DNA of 64,000 nt from Plectrocnemia conspersa. Taxonomy: Eukaryota; Arthropoda; Insecta; Trichoptera; Polycentropodidae. Below, in pieces: positions 12,952-24,800 of this stretch. Location of the stretch: contig VTFK01000409.1 of the NCBI GenBank assembly GCA_009617715.1, positions 184,321 through 248,320 on the forward strand, in the 5' to 3' direction. A program made the position numbers and the translations under genes. Each line of letters starts with the position of its first letter. Positions within the stretch are counted from its first letter, which is position 1. The notes under the pieces were generated by a model. The model did no database searches. It was not told the origin of the DNA and saw only the letters and a program-made list of their open reading frames with translations.

Positions 12952-15124
12952 TCAAACAAATGACGAATTAATGAAAATTATTGTCGCGTAGCAAAATTTT
13001 ATTATAAAATAATAATTATTTAAAACTGTTGTCACGGTACTTTCGGCCATCTTGTTTTATATTTGAATGCTTATTTTTCATTGGTCGAAACAACAGAACG
13101 CATTACCGGTGCCTTTGAAAGCAATGAAGCAAATTCATTTTTTGTTTTTATTATTATAATTAAATATATTTCCTTTGTTTACGTGTATTATTTATACATT
13201 GTTCATACAAAGCGATACGATTTACAGAGTTTTTGAACGGAGAATGTTTCATTTAAAGTTTTACGCGTCCGGAAGCGGCTTAGAACAATTATATTATAGA
13301 TAGTTATTTGACTTCTGTTGATTTCCAGATATAAATATTTAAATACTAAGCGCAAACAAACCCAATCGTGTGAAACAATCTTCAACTAACGGACAGACTA
13401 CTTCACATTTGTATCCCCGTTTATCCACAATTTACACGCTTCTTCTTAAGGGTTTGTAACATTCTCTGAATTATAGCATGTTGTGAATGCCGTAACCGGC
13501 ACGTGTCAAAACCATTAACATTTCTCCAATCAACTAGGTATCGTTACGAAACAACCGCGATGTCAATGACGGGTCCGTCGTTGTAGGACTTAAGTAGATC
13601 ACAATTGACGTCATTGGACGGATGCTGCACACCGTTTGTGGCTCTCTCAGAACGCATTTAATTATAGCCCCGGCCCTTCTGTCACAGTTACGACTGTTTG
13701 TGTGCGTGCGTGTGTTGTTGCAACACGCGCGTGTTTAAAGTGGCATCAAAGTAGATGAAAATATATGGAAAGTCAGTTGACTTGATGGATAGAGGGGTGT
13801 AATGCGTGTGACGTAGATACGATCTGATTTGTGAAATTTTACATAAATTTATGGCCCAGTGAAAAGAGAGTTTTAAATATATCGTACGGCCCTAAAAATA
13901 TATAGTATGTACTTATTAAGTCAATCGAAATTGTATCACAAAGCCAGATCGCACGTGTAGATGCAAAAAAATTTCAGTCAGGTACCAGACTCCAAATTCT
14001 TTTAAAAATTTTCTACGTTGCAGGTTCACCACTTTGGTTTCAGCTATTAGTATTTTTGAATAGTAAAAAGTTTTGCTAGAAAGCCACCATCTTATGTTTC
14101 AAAGCGCTATAATATAATTGTCCTTTTTATATAATATTATGTCAGCTAGTCTTTCACATTTTATGACACCAAGACAAGATTTAAGAGGCGATTTCTCTTT
14201 ACTATAACTTAAACTGCAGCAATGAACTCTGATATCAATACTTAGTGTGCCTGATCTGAAAAACTATAGTGTGCCATCTCAAAACTTTTACTCATCCCGT
14301 TCACTGGCCGGAGTAAAAGTCATGCATAATAAGGTATTTATAATTTTAAGTTCCTACTTCTCGCCAATCATCTTAAAGTTTTCCTTAGAATACATTACTT
14401 TATATGGAAAATTTTGATGTTCCTGGTCATCTGCTAATAGATTCGGTTTTGTATTCTACTTTGTCTTAGTTTTTAGAAGCATTTAACAGTCGATGAACGA
14501 CAGCGACGACGATAAACGGTAATCAAGGGCATTTAGGGCAAGTTAAAACGGGTAAATCATATCGAATAATGAAGTTTGATTATACATAATGTGGGAGGCG
14601 GATTTATTTGGCTACCCTTGAGCTACGTGGTGCGCTGGCAACACCGCGGCGGTGGGAGAGGTACTTGGCTTGGTTAACGCTCGGTAATCGCCTCCGTAGC
14701 AATTTAATTACTATTTTTTTGTTATTTATTGTTAACCTTTTGAGTGACAACCGAGGAGGTTACCTTACGCCTTATTTAAACATTAACATTAAAACTGGTA
14801 TTTATGAGCAATAATTTAATTTACAAAATATTGGACTCGTAGGGCCCAAATACCGGTAACGGCAGTGGTGCACGCAACGGAATAAGTAGTTACATCTCCT
14901 GTATCTTTATCTGCTGTTAAATTATTAAAGTTCTTATATAGTTAATCTTCCTTTGGTTTCTAAATTTTTCGTTTTAATTGTCGTGCTTTATTATTTAAAA
15001 TATTTTTATTCTAAGGGTTTCTGGTTATATTCTCCTTGGCCTTATTTTTTCATATACCAGATTTCTTATTTTTATTGCTTACTGATTTATAGGTTCTTTA
15101 GTATTGTTTCAAGTTGATTTTTGT
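12952..15124. other. Intergenic with GC-richer islands
   Basis: An island at about 13440-13760 includes AATTGACGTCATT and a GT-rich imperfect hairpin at about 13702-13734 (GTGTGTTGTTGCAACACGCG). A second island at about 14590-14880 (ACCGCGGCGGTGGGAGAGGT) is probably repeat-derived but was not identified. Confidence 0.5.
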
Positions 15125-15209
15125 ATCTTAATTATTCCTTCACTAAAAGTTATACTCAAAACTTTCTTAATCTGTCTGAATGGATCTTAATTATTCCTTC
15201 ACTAAAAGT
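15125..15209 (+). repeat. 26-bp direct repeat pair
   Basis: A 26-base sequence beginning ATCTTAATTATTCCTTCACT occurs at 15125-15150 and again at 15184-15209, identical, 59 bases apart. Confidence 0.9.
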
Positions 15210-15394
15210 CAAAATCACTGCTGAATGATCACAACTTAACTGAAGGCTCTCTTATATATTTAGGTAGCTATTTACAACCATTCTGGAAATATAAAAAACT
15301 TCTTAATTTAATATAAATACATGTATGATTTAACAACTCATCCACTATTTTTTATTGTCCATGAAGTCAGCATGTGGCAAGTGTTTAGAACAAT

Positions 15395-15760
15395 TGCTTT
15401 TTACTTCAAGTGCCTTTCGAAAGCGGTATAAATCCATTGATTCTAAAATACAAGTAAATGTATTCTATACCGACTTTTAAAAAGCATTCGATAAAGTTGA
15501 TCATAAGTTGCCCATACACGTACGGATCTGTCCGTCGCGGGTGCATGGCGGACAAATCTGATCGTGTGCGGCCAGGAAAAACACAGATTTGTCTGTCCGC
15601 TGTCCATGCAACTTCGGAAGCTGAGTAACTTCGGTTTCTATCGTATTTTGTACTTCGTTCATACCTGGTTCGTTCATGTGGAGTACCGCAGGAATCCAAT
15701 CTGAGTACTCTGCTCTTTTGGCTCTTTATTTTGGCATACATGCGGCAACTAATAACTCAG
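15395..15760 (+). mobile_element. LINE reverse-transcriptase fragment with an insertion
   Basis: Plus-strand traces of reverse transcriptase: FYTDF*KAFDKVDHKL (motif A, about 15460-15510) and, after about 100 foreign bases, LSNFGFYRIL and CGVPQESNLSTLLF (from GVPQGS.LGPLLF, about 15675-15720). The insert at about 15512-15612 is GC-rich with partly complementary arms (GCATGGCGGACAAATCTG against CAGATTTGTCTGTCCGC). Frame breaks make it inactive. Confidence 0.65.
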
Positions 15761-16707
15761 ATTTACAGAAAGCTAGAGTTGCTGTGAAGATTAGATCGTA
15801 TCATGTTGTCACATTTCTTAGATCATCTTTTCCGGCGGAATTTTCTTATGGTGATTTAAGCAGAAATATTTTCGTCGATGACTTGTCAGTGCAAGAGATC
15901 AGGGTTGGAGGTTTTGTATGCATATATAAAAAAATATTTTAATATTTTTCAAATTAATATGATCGGCTTTGATAACATATTTGTTTACCAATTTTATGAC
16001 GTTGATTTATATTATTGTTTTAATTGAATTATAACCTAAATTTATATTATTGCTTTAATTGAATAACCAATTAAATATTTAAGTACTAAGATGCATATCT
16101 CATAGTAAATATGCTGTAGATTTTATTCAAGAAAAATATAAACCATAAACAATTTTGCCTTCCCTGAAATTGTATTTATAATTACAACATTTTAAATTGA
16201 TTATATACAAAGAAAGAAATTTTAATAATTAACACTAATTGAAACATAGTATTATAACAAAGCGCATCAAATTTAAATGTTTTGAGAAATACAAAATGGT
16301 TAAAATCGTTCCATTATTTTTAAATAGAAGCTAATAAAAATAAAAAACATGGTATTTTAAAATAGCAATTTAGATATAAAATACTTTTTATAAAATCGAT
16401 AATTTAATTTTTGTCAACTCATTTTATGTTTTTTTTTTTAAATATATATTTATTATATTATAAGCGATTGATATATTTGTGTATTATTAAAAATCGTAAG
16501 TTTATTATTATTTTGCTAGATTTAATCACCAAACAAATTAATAATATTAAATCTGACTGTAACGAAAATGAATCATTAGTGATAAGTCAATTTGTTTTCG
16601 TTGATTTTGCTAGAATTTGCTAATTATCTAAAACCTGTTCCGACAAATTAGCTGGAAAATCGTCTGGCTTAATTATGTGGTTTTAGAAATAACAGTCTGA
16701 AGGTGAC
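15761..16707. other. Upstream of the cuticle gene
   Basis: The stretch 15761-15930 may continue the LINE remnant but is not diagnostic. The rest is A+T-rich spacer with no further gene. Confidence 0.5.
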
Positions 16708-16746
16708 AGTATAAATTTTGAAAATTGTTGTGAAACATCAGTTGTC
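16708..16746 (+). promoter_or_regulatory. TATA box and initiator of the cuticle gene
   Basis: TATAAAT at 16710-16716 and an arthropod-type initiator TCAGTTG at 16738-16744. The first T of the TATA box is 30 bases upstream of the initiator A at 16740, the canonical spacing. Predicted 5' UTR is about 38 bases. Confidence 0.8.
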
Positions 16747-16777
16747 TAACAAGAGCTGTCAACAAGTTGACATTAGC

Positions 16778-17688
16778 ATGGCACGCTTCGGTGGGGTGAG
16801 TTATGCATAAAATAATATTTTTATCATTATATCAACGACATCTTTAGTCAGATATTATTATTATTCAACCCCTAGCGACCCAATACAAAATTATTATACG
16901 AAGCTTTATCCCGTGACTCATAGATGCTGTTGTATTTAAATATTTTTTATTTTATTTTTCAGGTTACGTTCTGCTTCTTGTTGTTTGCCTCATCAGTATA
17001 TTCGGCAGCCGTTCTCAGATCGGAGTATGGACTTCCATCTGTTACACCCTTCAAAGAATATGGCCTTCCTGAAAAAAGTACGAATCTATTGCTGCTTAGT
17101 CCACTGGCTACCAGGACACTACCAGGACCATCTCCCAAGACGAGCACTCAACGCGATTCTCCAAGGACTCTGCTGAGATCTTTAAATGTAATTAAAAAGA
17201 GACCAAAAATTGTTCCAGTCGAAGACACTTTGATTGATTCTCCAGTACGTACAATCGATTCTCCAGTACGTGGAATCGATTCTCCACTACGTGCAATCGA
17301 TTCTCCAGTACGTACAATTAATTCCCCAGTACGTGCAATCGATTCTCCAGCACGAACAATCGATTCTCCAGCACGCATAATCGATTCTCCAGCACGCATA
17401 ATCGATTCTCCAGCACGCATAATCGATTCTCCAGTACGCACAGTTGTGGCACCTCCAAATAGTCACGTCCAATTGAGGGACGACAAGAATCAATATTCTG
17501 TTGGCTTCCAAAGTCCAGATGGTACCGAAGTCAAGGAACAAGGTAAGCTTATCTCTACTGACAATGGATGGGAGTATGTCATTGCCAAGACTGGATCTTA
17601 TAAATACACTTCTCCTGAAGGAAAATTAGTAGATGTCAACTGGATCGCTGATGAGAAAGGATTCAGAATTTTGTCTTCCACTGTTTAG
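16778..17688 (+). CDS. RR-type cuticle protein with a 10-copy 7-residue repeat
   Basis: Two exons. Exon 1 is 16778-16795 (MARFGG); a 167-bp GT-AG intron follows (donor GTGAGT at 16796, acceptor AG at 16961-16962); exon 2 is 16963-17688, in phase 0, stop TAG. The start is chosen because it lies 38 bases downstream of a TATA/initiator pair and because splicing gives a proper signal peptide (MARFGGVTFCFLLFASSVYS, about residues 1-21); the exon-2 frame also has an upstream ATG inside the intron. Product is 247 aa and secreted. Residues 97-166 are ten tandem copies of IDSP(V/A/L)R(T/A/G/I). Residues 179-247 are a chitin_bind_4 (Rebers-Riddiford, RR-1-like) domain: SPDGT, the aromatic pattern of GWEYVIAKTGSYKYTSPEG, then WIADEKGF at the end. 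A very short first exon holding the start of the signal peptide is usual for insect cuticle genes. Role, from family knowledge: a chitin-binding structural component of cuticle. Confidence 0.93.
17233..17442 (+). repeat. In-frame 21-bp tandem repeat, 10 copies
   Basis: Ten 21-bp units, each coding for a seven-residue IDSPxRx unit, inside cuticle exon 2. Most units have the form ATCGATTCTCC followed by AGTACGTACA or AGCACGCATA. Units 7-9 (all IDSPARI) are near-identical, suggesting recent expansion. Because 21 is a multiple of three, other frames through the array also stay open; the antisense ORFs here are shadows. Confidence 0.95.
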
Positions 17689-17721
17689 ATAATTTATTTT
17701 GTTGATTGGCTAAAAAAATAT

Positions 17722-17727
17722 AATAAA
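17722..17727 (+). terminator. Polyadenylation signal of the cuticle gene
   Basis: AATAAA lies 34 bases after the TAG stop of the cuticle gene. It is the first canonical hexamer downstream. Confidence 0.6.
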
Positions 17728-19653
17728 TTAAAATATAAAAAGAAATGTGTATTATTCTTAGGTTAAACTACAAACCCGTTTAATCATTAGATAACCATAA
17801 AGTCATATTTTTATTAGTATAACATCTGGTGTTATGTATCAATAAAATTCGGTTTAATTAATATACAATATATTCGCTCTTACATGTGGTTATATCTTAT
17901 AAAAGAGTTTTAGTAGATATATTGTAATAACATATTTTTAAATGTTTATCTTTAAAATCTATTTAGTTCGTTTCTTGGCAGTTTAAGAACAGCACCTACC
18001 AGTTATTTATCTTTATTATCACTACAAGTTTTTTCTACATAGTTTTATGTTACTTTTCTTTGACATATTATATGCTATACATATATTTTAATAACTATAA
18101 ACTTTTATAGTATAATTTCATTTTTTTTGTATAAAATCGCTATTGAAAATGCTTATTTTTAGGATCTTGGATACGAAGACTATTCAAGTAATTTTTAAAT
18201 TTAAACACAAAACATGAGGTGGAATCTTCAATGGGGGCGCCCGGCTGAGGACGCAAGCTTGGCATAAAGCGGCCCGCTATATTGCTGGATTGCTTTATTA
18301 TCTGATATGGCAGCCTAACAATGCAAAGGTTTAAAGAAATCCTGGCGTCAGGACTGGCCTGGTGAGAGAGAGGTTTTACAGAATCACTTATTAATGAATT
18401 TTATTTAATAGAAAGTTCTTATCACAACTCACATCGTTAGACCATTGAGTTATTGTAATGCACTTTTTATATATCTCTTTATAATTTATTACTATATAAT
18501 AAATTTAAGATTGAAACATATTAAATCTAATAAAATCTATAGATTTGTACGCAAGCTATTTTGTATTGCCAAAGTAGATATTTAAAATGTGCATTTTTTC
18601 AATCTCTTCAACATTAGCTCGGGCCTTCTGGGCAATGTTTAAAAGTTCGCCTTTATTGTGCGTTGATGTGCATGCATAAAAAATAATATGTATCTGATAA
18701 GAAGTTTAGAATGAAACGCAGACTGGCTCGGCACAGAACTCATAAGAGATCCTATGCATTTCTAGTGTGAGAGATAAATTGGAAAGATTCTCCAGTGCAT
18801 GGTTATGCACTTGCTAAATGGCCGGGTGTACTGCAACAGCTAAGATTTTTTTTTGTAAAAAATAATATTTTTTTTATATACATACTTTCAATTACCAGAT
18901 AAATATATTTACTATCTATATATTCTAATTTATTATTTACTACATAAAAAATTGCATTTGTATATTTAATACATAGCAAATAAATAAGCTTATTCATAAT
19001 TTTAAGAATTTTGTCCAGCGAGTCACTTTGTGCTTTCTACATATCTCCAACTTTGTAACCCTTTGACGGCAGAGTTGTTAGATTTGTTTGCTTTATCTTT
19101 ATATACGTTTGGTCAACCGCGCAGTGCTTAGTACAAACAATAATCGCCACGCGTTTGTTTGCCTTTCTACGAAACACCCATAGGGTGAGGAAAAGCACAC
19201 GTATGGAGCCCAGTAGAAAGGGCTTATAAAATGGAAACACTTTAAAGCCTCAACGTACCATAATATTATATATGACCAACACATTCTGACGAAAAACGTT
19301 TATTTTAAAATGGACGCGTGAAAATCATTTAATTAAACTGGTTAAGTAAAGCAGTTGACGATTTTGGTTTCGAATGGCAATTGGTATTCTAAAATAATTG
19401 TAAGCATATTCTAATACAATTATTTGAAGACATTTTAAAATTAATAAATATTAATAATTTTAAAATAGTTTTAAAATAATATAGATATATTTAAAGTATT
19501 TTTAACTAGTCTAATTGCTGTATATATTATATTATTAATATTTAAATTTGGCATTCATTGTGATGAGAACTTACGATTCCATATTTCGATAGTAATATTA
19601 TGGCATTTTCATGAAGTCTTAGTTACTGAAAATTCGTGAGTATTACTGAGGAA
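17728..19653. other. Intergenic
   Basis: A+T-rich. GC-richer patches at about 18225-18370 (GGGGGCGCCCGGCTGAGGA) and 19040-19260 were not identified. GTAACCCTTTGACGGCAG at about 19057 recalls the TTAA/CCCTTT ends noted at 47.5 kb. Confidence 0.5.
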
Positions 19654-19910
19654 CAGTGGCGTAGCTACGGAGGCGGGCCGCCCCAGGCGGCACTTGCTTG
19701 GGGGCGGCATATTCGCGGTAAAATCGTCTAGTGTGGTTCTTAACCATGAATGAACTAAAATTTATGTAAGTCTACGAATAGCAAGAGCTTGACAATAATT
19801 AATTTATTATTTTAAGAAATGCTGATTTTATGCCCCTGCAAAAAAAAGGAAAGAGGGGGCGATAATTTTAAGGATTGCCCCGGGCGGCACATATCCTAGC
19901 TACGCTACTG
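19654..19910 (+). mobile_element. hAT-type MITE, 257 bp
   Basis: Terminal inverted repeats CAGTGGCGTAGCTACG and TAGCTACGCTACTG, flanked by perfect 8-bp target duplications CTGAGGAA at 19646-19653 and 19911-19918. Eight-base duplications and CAGTG ends are typical of the hAT superfamily. Too short to code for transposase; GC-rich subterminal parts surround an AT-rich core. Confidence 0.9.
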
Positions 19911-19918
19911 CTGAGGAA

Positions 19919-20991
19919 ATATAGAACTGCGCGATAAATCACGGAATTAAATAATATAAATATTCGCAAACCATTTAAAATATTAATTAATAAAAAAAAT
20001 ATATTTATAAATTTTATATTTTATACTAAAACAAGAAAAATAAAAAAAATGAAAAGTTTCTTAAGTAGTGGTAAGTATTTAGAAAAAATATAATATGTGT
20101 TAGTTTTTCGCGAGTGTTTAAATTATAATTTATAGTTTTTTCTTTCTTTATTTTGTTTTGCTTGATGTTTTATTTTTTTTTATTCTAAAGATATGATGTC
20201 AATAACATTGTTGCCGAAAAATTGCCTAATATTAAATTACAACCGCAAAGAAATTCTTTCCGGTAATTAAATACTGATTTTGTGATGTATTTTATACTTA
20301 TTGTTTTATTCTACGGGATGTTTGTCTACAATCATAAGATCAAAACGTCAGCGTCAGCAAGAGAGATGGGAGAGAGAAAGAGAAACGGGCAATATTCAAG
20401 CCATATCATCTCCCAAAGTTAAGTACTGCGTTAAATTTCATCATCAAAAACAAAATTGCAACTCACTGTTCGTTAATTAGGCTGTGCTTAAACAAATAGG
20501 AATTTTGTAGAAATGGAATAGTATGACTTGTTTAATGCACGGCATTGATGCAAATATAGGTAAAAAAAATTATAATTAATTCTACACATATCTTTGCATT
20601 AGCACCGTATCTGGAACATATACAGCTATTGTGATTCTTAAAAATAGAATAAAAAAGCTGTGACTAAAATAAATATAAACAAAGCATTCATTTTTTTTTG
20701 TTGTAAAAACGAAATGATTTGATTTGTTTTAAGCATATTTTTATTGTGGTAAAACTAAATACAGAATGCTTTGTGGTTAGCGTTTTAGTAATGGCTAAGC
20801 CGTAGACTTAATAGCGCAAGTTTTTTTATGTGTGTAGAAAGACCATATAAGAACCTACTCTCCGTGGCGCAGCTCTAGGAATTGCAGTTTCTGGAGGTGC
20901 AGCTGGAACTATATCTTTATCCGGTCAAAACACATTTAATATATTTATTTATTTTAAAATATTTAAAATATTTATCATCAAGACACATTCC
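19919..20991. other. Intergenic
   Basis: A+T-rich spacer; no gene recognised. Confidence 0.6.
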
Positions 20992-21117
20992 TTTTCGTTC
21001 GCTTGCGTGTAAAGTGACGAGAGTGAGTGAGAGATAAGTCCGTGCGTTACATGCGGTTTTTTACACACTTCTTCTCACTCACTCTCGTCACTTAGCACGC
21101 GAGCGAGCGGAAGAAAA
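20992..21117 (+). repeat. GC-rich hairpin with arms of about 42 bp
   Basis: The left arm 20992-21033 (containing AAGTGACGAGAGTGAGTGAG) pairs with 21072-21117 around a loop of about 40 bases. Arms carry a few mismatches. It stands out from the A+T-rich surroundings and may be a MITE; no family recognised. Confidence 0.75.
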
Positions 21118-21817
21118 TGTATTTCACCTTACGCGCCTGATTGAATTGCGTCTTATGCAACATACCATGCACTTATATATTTAAATCTAATAAATAATCA
21201 TTTAATTTGTATGACAATAATATATAAGTTGTTCATATACATTAATTATTAAATTGTAATATTTAAATATTGATTTTCTTGTTATTAATATGCAAAAACT
21301 ATTATTTTATTAAAAACATTAAAATTTGGGAGAATATATTATACTTTACAATATATTAGGTTAATAGATAATAAAAAACAGGATAAATAAAACACTCAAA
21401 TATGATTAATGATTCTTTATTTTCTTTATAATTAAAATTATTACATAATCTATTGTTGAATTTTTTTGATAAATTAGTATTGCGTCGTGATATTAATATT
21501 GTGACATAAAATAATATTTTTGTTTATTACACACAAAACTATTGCCGCTGAATGAATATAAAAATTTTATTCTTAAAAATACGATATAAAATATTTTATC
21601 AAAACGTAAAATACTATAAGCTCCAAGTTTTCCCATGATAGTTGTGTTCTATGAGCAGATCCTCTCACTAAAATTATAAATATGTTAAATACACGTATTA
21701 TATGAGATATCAACATTGAAAAAATAAAATATAAAATGTTTAGCAAAAAAACATTTATGCTGTTTTGTTTTTAATTTAGAAATTTTGTAAATAATTAAAG
21801 TATTTTAAAAGAGAATA
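21118..21817. other. 3' flank of the beat gene
   Basis: A+T-rich. A minus-strand AATAAA at 21571-21566 is about 250 bases after the beat stop and could serve as polyadenylation signal. Confidence 0.4.
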
Positions 21818-24800
21818 TTATAATAAAATACCAAATAAAAATGCGTCTTTCACATCCAAGGGCACTGATAGAGAACCAATTACAGATTTACAGCGAATCG
21901 TCAATATTCCACTGTAAAAATTATACTTTGCCAACTGAAGACGCAAGCTCGATATTGATTTTCCTTCAGAATCATCTCTGAGCTCATACCAGGATGATGC
22001 CTAAAATATTAGTATGATAAGAACAAATGATATATATAGTTATTTATTTTTTATACCTGTCTGTCATTGATGAACCACGTTATTTTTGCAGGTGGATGGC
22101 TTTTATCAGCTGTACAATTCATATTAATTATATCGCCTTCTCTATAATCTCTGGGGTATATATCTCCAGTAATTTCAGGATTATTTTTTGGAAGTGCTGA
22201 AATATTATAATAAAATTACCAAGGATTTTTAATTATTATGTGTAAATCTCACAGTTTATGGTGATAACTTGCTGTTTTAAATATGTAAAATATTTTAAGT
22301 GTATTTATTAGAATGAAGGGTACAAAGCGCTATTATTATAATTCTTACCCTTAAGAGATGTAACCCAATTTATATTTATGACATTAAATGATAGTAATAG
22401 TAGTGTTAATAATAATGATACGGTAGTCAGAGAGTTTATTTATGTATTTATTGTAACTCTTTCGTTGCAACAAGTTACATTTAAATAAACGCAATGTAAA
22501 TAAGTGGCAAATAGTTTATTAAATATTTATTTTCATAACAGCTAGCAATCGATAGATGCTACTATGCATGACCTAGCTCAATATTATTTTAAATATTCAT
22601 TACAATATTTATATTTGAGATTAGGAAAATCTGCGAAACCCTAATCTGTGATAATCGGTCGAAATTATAATTACAGTGGTACCTCGGTTTTCGTCGATTT
22701 TTTAAATAAAACGGTGTAATGTAATTTTGTAGTCTTGCGGCGAGAAATAATTTTATAGTTATATATATAAAAAATATTAATATTAAATTGATTATGCAGC
22801 AAAAAAAATTAAAAATGAAGTTGAGCAAAAAATGCGAATTTTCTTCTTGCCATCTCAGATATATATTTAGACCAATATTAGCAACAAGAAAATAAGAAAT
22901 TGAAGATAACTAACCTCTGCTTTTTAAATGAATAATTCGCATAGACCTTACCAATTTTTTTTAACTTAATATAATATGATATGTATTCGCTGTACTAATC
23001 AAAACACTTAAAATCATAAGGTTATGAATCTCACAAACAACGTCCATTCGACCTTCAGCATGCGCTGAAGTAAAAGATGGAGCCTCTGCCGATACTTCAC
23101 AGCGATATACTCCACTTGCAGCTGGAGTGGCAGCTTTTAATTTCACAACATGTACTCCAGATCTTTGCTGCTGTTAGAGAAACAAAAATAGATTTTATAA
23201 TACACAAATGTATATAGGTGAGCGAAATTTTAATTATTAATTAAATATATTTTTACGTCTATATTGGCTCCTTCTAATTTGTAAGTGTGCTGCTTTGGAT
23301 TGTTTCTGGGAACGTATCTGTAAAATTCTTCATGATCTTTGTACCACGTGACTGAATATAAATTATCTTTATCTAATCGAAATTGACATCGCAATTCAGT
23401 GGCATCTCCTTGATGCACATATGGTGGTATGATTATACCTTCCATGGTCAAGCAGAACATTTCTGAAAAGAAAAAATATATTTTATATTAATCTATAATA
23501 CAAAAGTACATATTTATTTTGCTGTAGTAGAATCTTTATTTTAATATGTGAACTAGATTGTTTTAAAAAAAAATATATTATTTATAATTTAAAGAAATTT
23601 CACTTTAAATTATAATTTTTTACTAAATCACAGTTATATGACACACAAGTTTCTTTTAAAATAAAAAAAATAATAATATAAGTATTGTTCAGTAGATCGA
23701 TAACTTTAGGTGAAAATAAGTTACGTTAATTGATTTCAATTTTAATGTAAAAACATAAAACTGTTTCACTACTTTTTTCGATTTATGGGTACATCTACTT
23801 ACGCATTATTTTATTTAAAACTAAATATATTTTATTGAATATGCAACATAATCGTATACTTAAAGATGTCGATATATACAAGTTTTAATTATTTGTGAAT
23901 TATTTATATTATTGTCATTACTTTTTACCTTTGTAGTAATATCTTACTTTTTATTGTAATAAATCTTCTCAGAAGATATTCTTTAGCCAAAATTTAGTTC
24001 AATTATTTTTATTCAGATCAGTAATTTATTTGTTTTTTACATTCAAAATATATTTAATATAAAATTAACATTACACTTTTTCTAATATCTGGCCTTTTAT
24101 ATACATATGTACTACGTGTGGTGTGACGATCTAGACATCATTTTGCTAAACTATTATGATTTAAGTTGTTGGTAAAAAGAAAGACAGTATTGTTCTTCAA
24201 TTATACATTTATAAAATTAATTCCTTTAAGCTTGTTAAAAATGTTTTTTACGCAAGACTTAATAATATTAACTTTTGAAATTTTCAGGAATTAATGATTA
24301 TAATATTAAAAATTAAGTGTTTTACAATTTTCATAAAATAATATACAGCTTGCAAAAATACCTAAAATTTCAAATGCAACATTTTAATAAAAATGCATAT
24401 ATAAGTTTCTAATCTTCTATTATTTATTTTAAATAAAATTATCAAGATTTGCGTAAAAATCATTTTTAACAAGCCCATTCTTATTAATTTATAATTAATT
24501 TTATAAATGTATAATATTTTTAACGCCAGATAATATATCTATTTGTAATAAATACTTTTATTATTACTGTCAAAATTTATTATATATATTTAATAATTGC
24601 AGTTAATAAATAATTATTTAGTAGACAGAAAAACTCTTGAATTATTCGATAAATTAGTTCTAAAAAGAATCATAATTTGGAGAATAATCTAAAGATTTCA
24701 AAACTTCACGAAATCCGAAAATAATTAACGGTACAAGAAAATAAAATCTATTTAAAGAAATATGTGTTTATAAATGAAGAAGTTACAATAAGTTTAATAG

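Noticed and set aside
13655..13695. Promoter-like TATAG and CAGTT in a GC-richer island
   Set aside because: Spacing is wrong for a core promoter and no downstream gene is seen.
17148..17541. Antisense open frames opposite the cuticle repeat
   Set aside because: They exist only because a 21-bp repeat keeps all frames open; no independent gene evidence.
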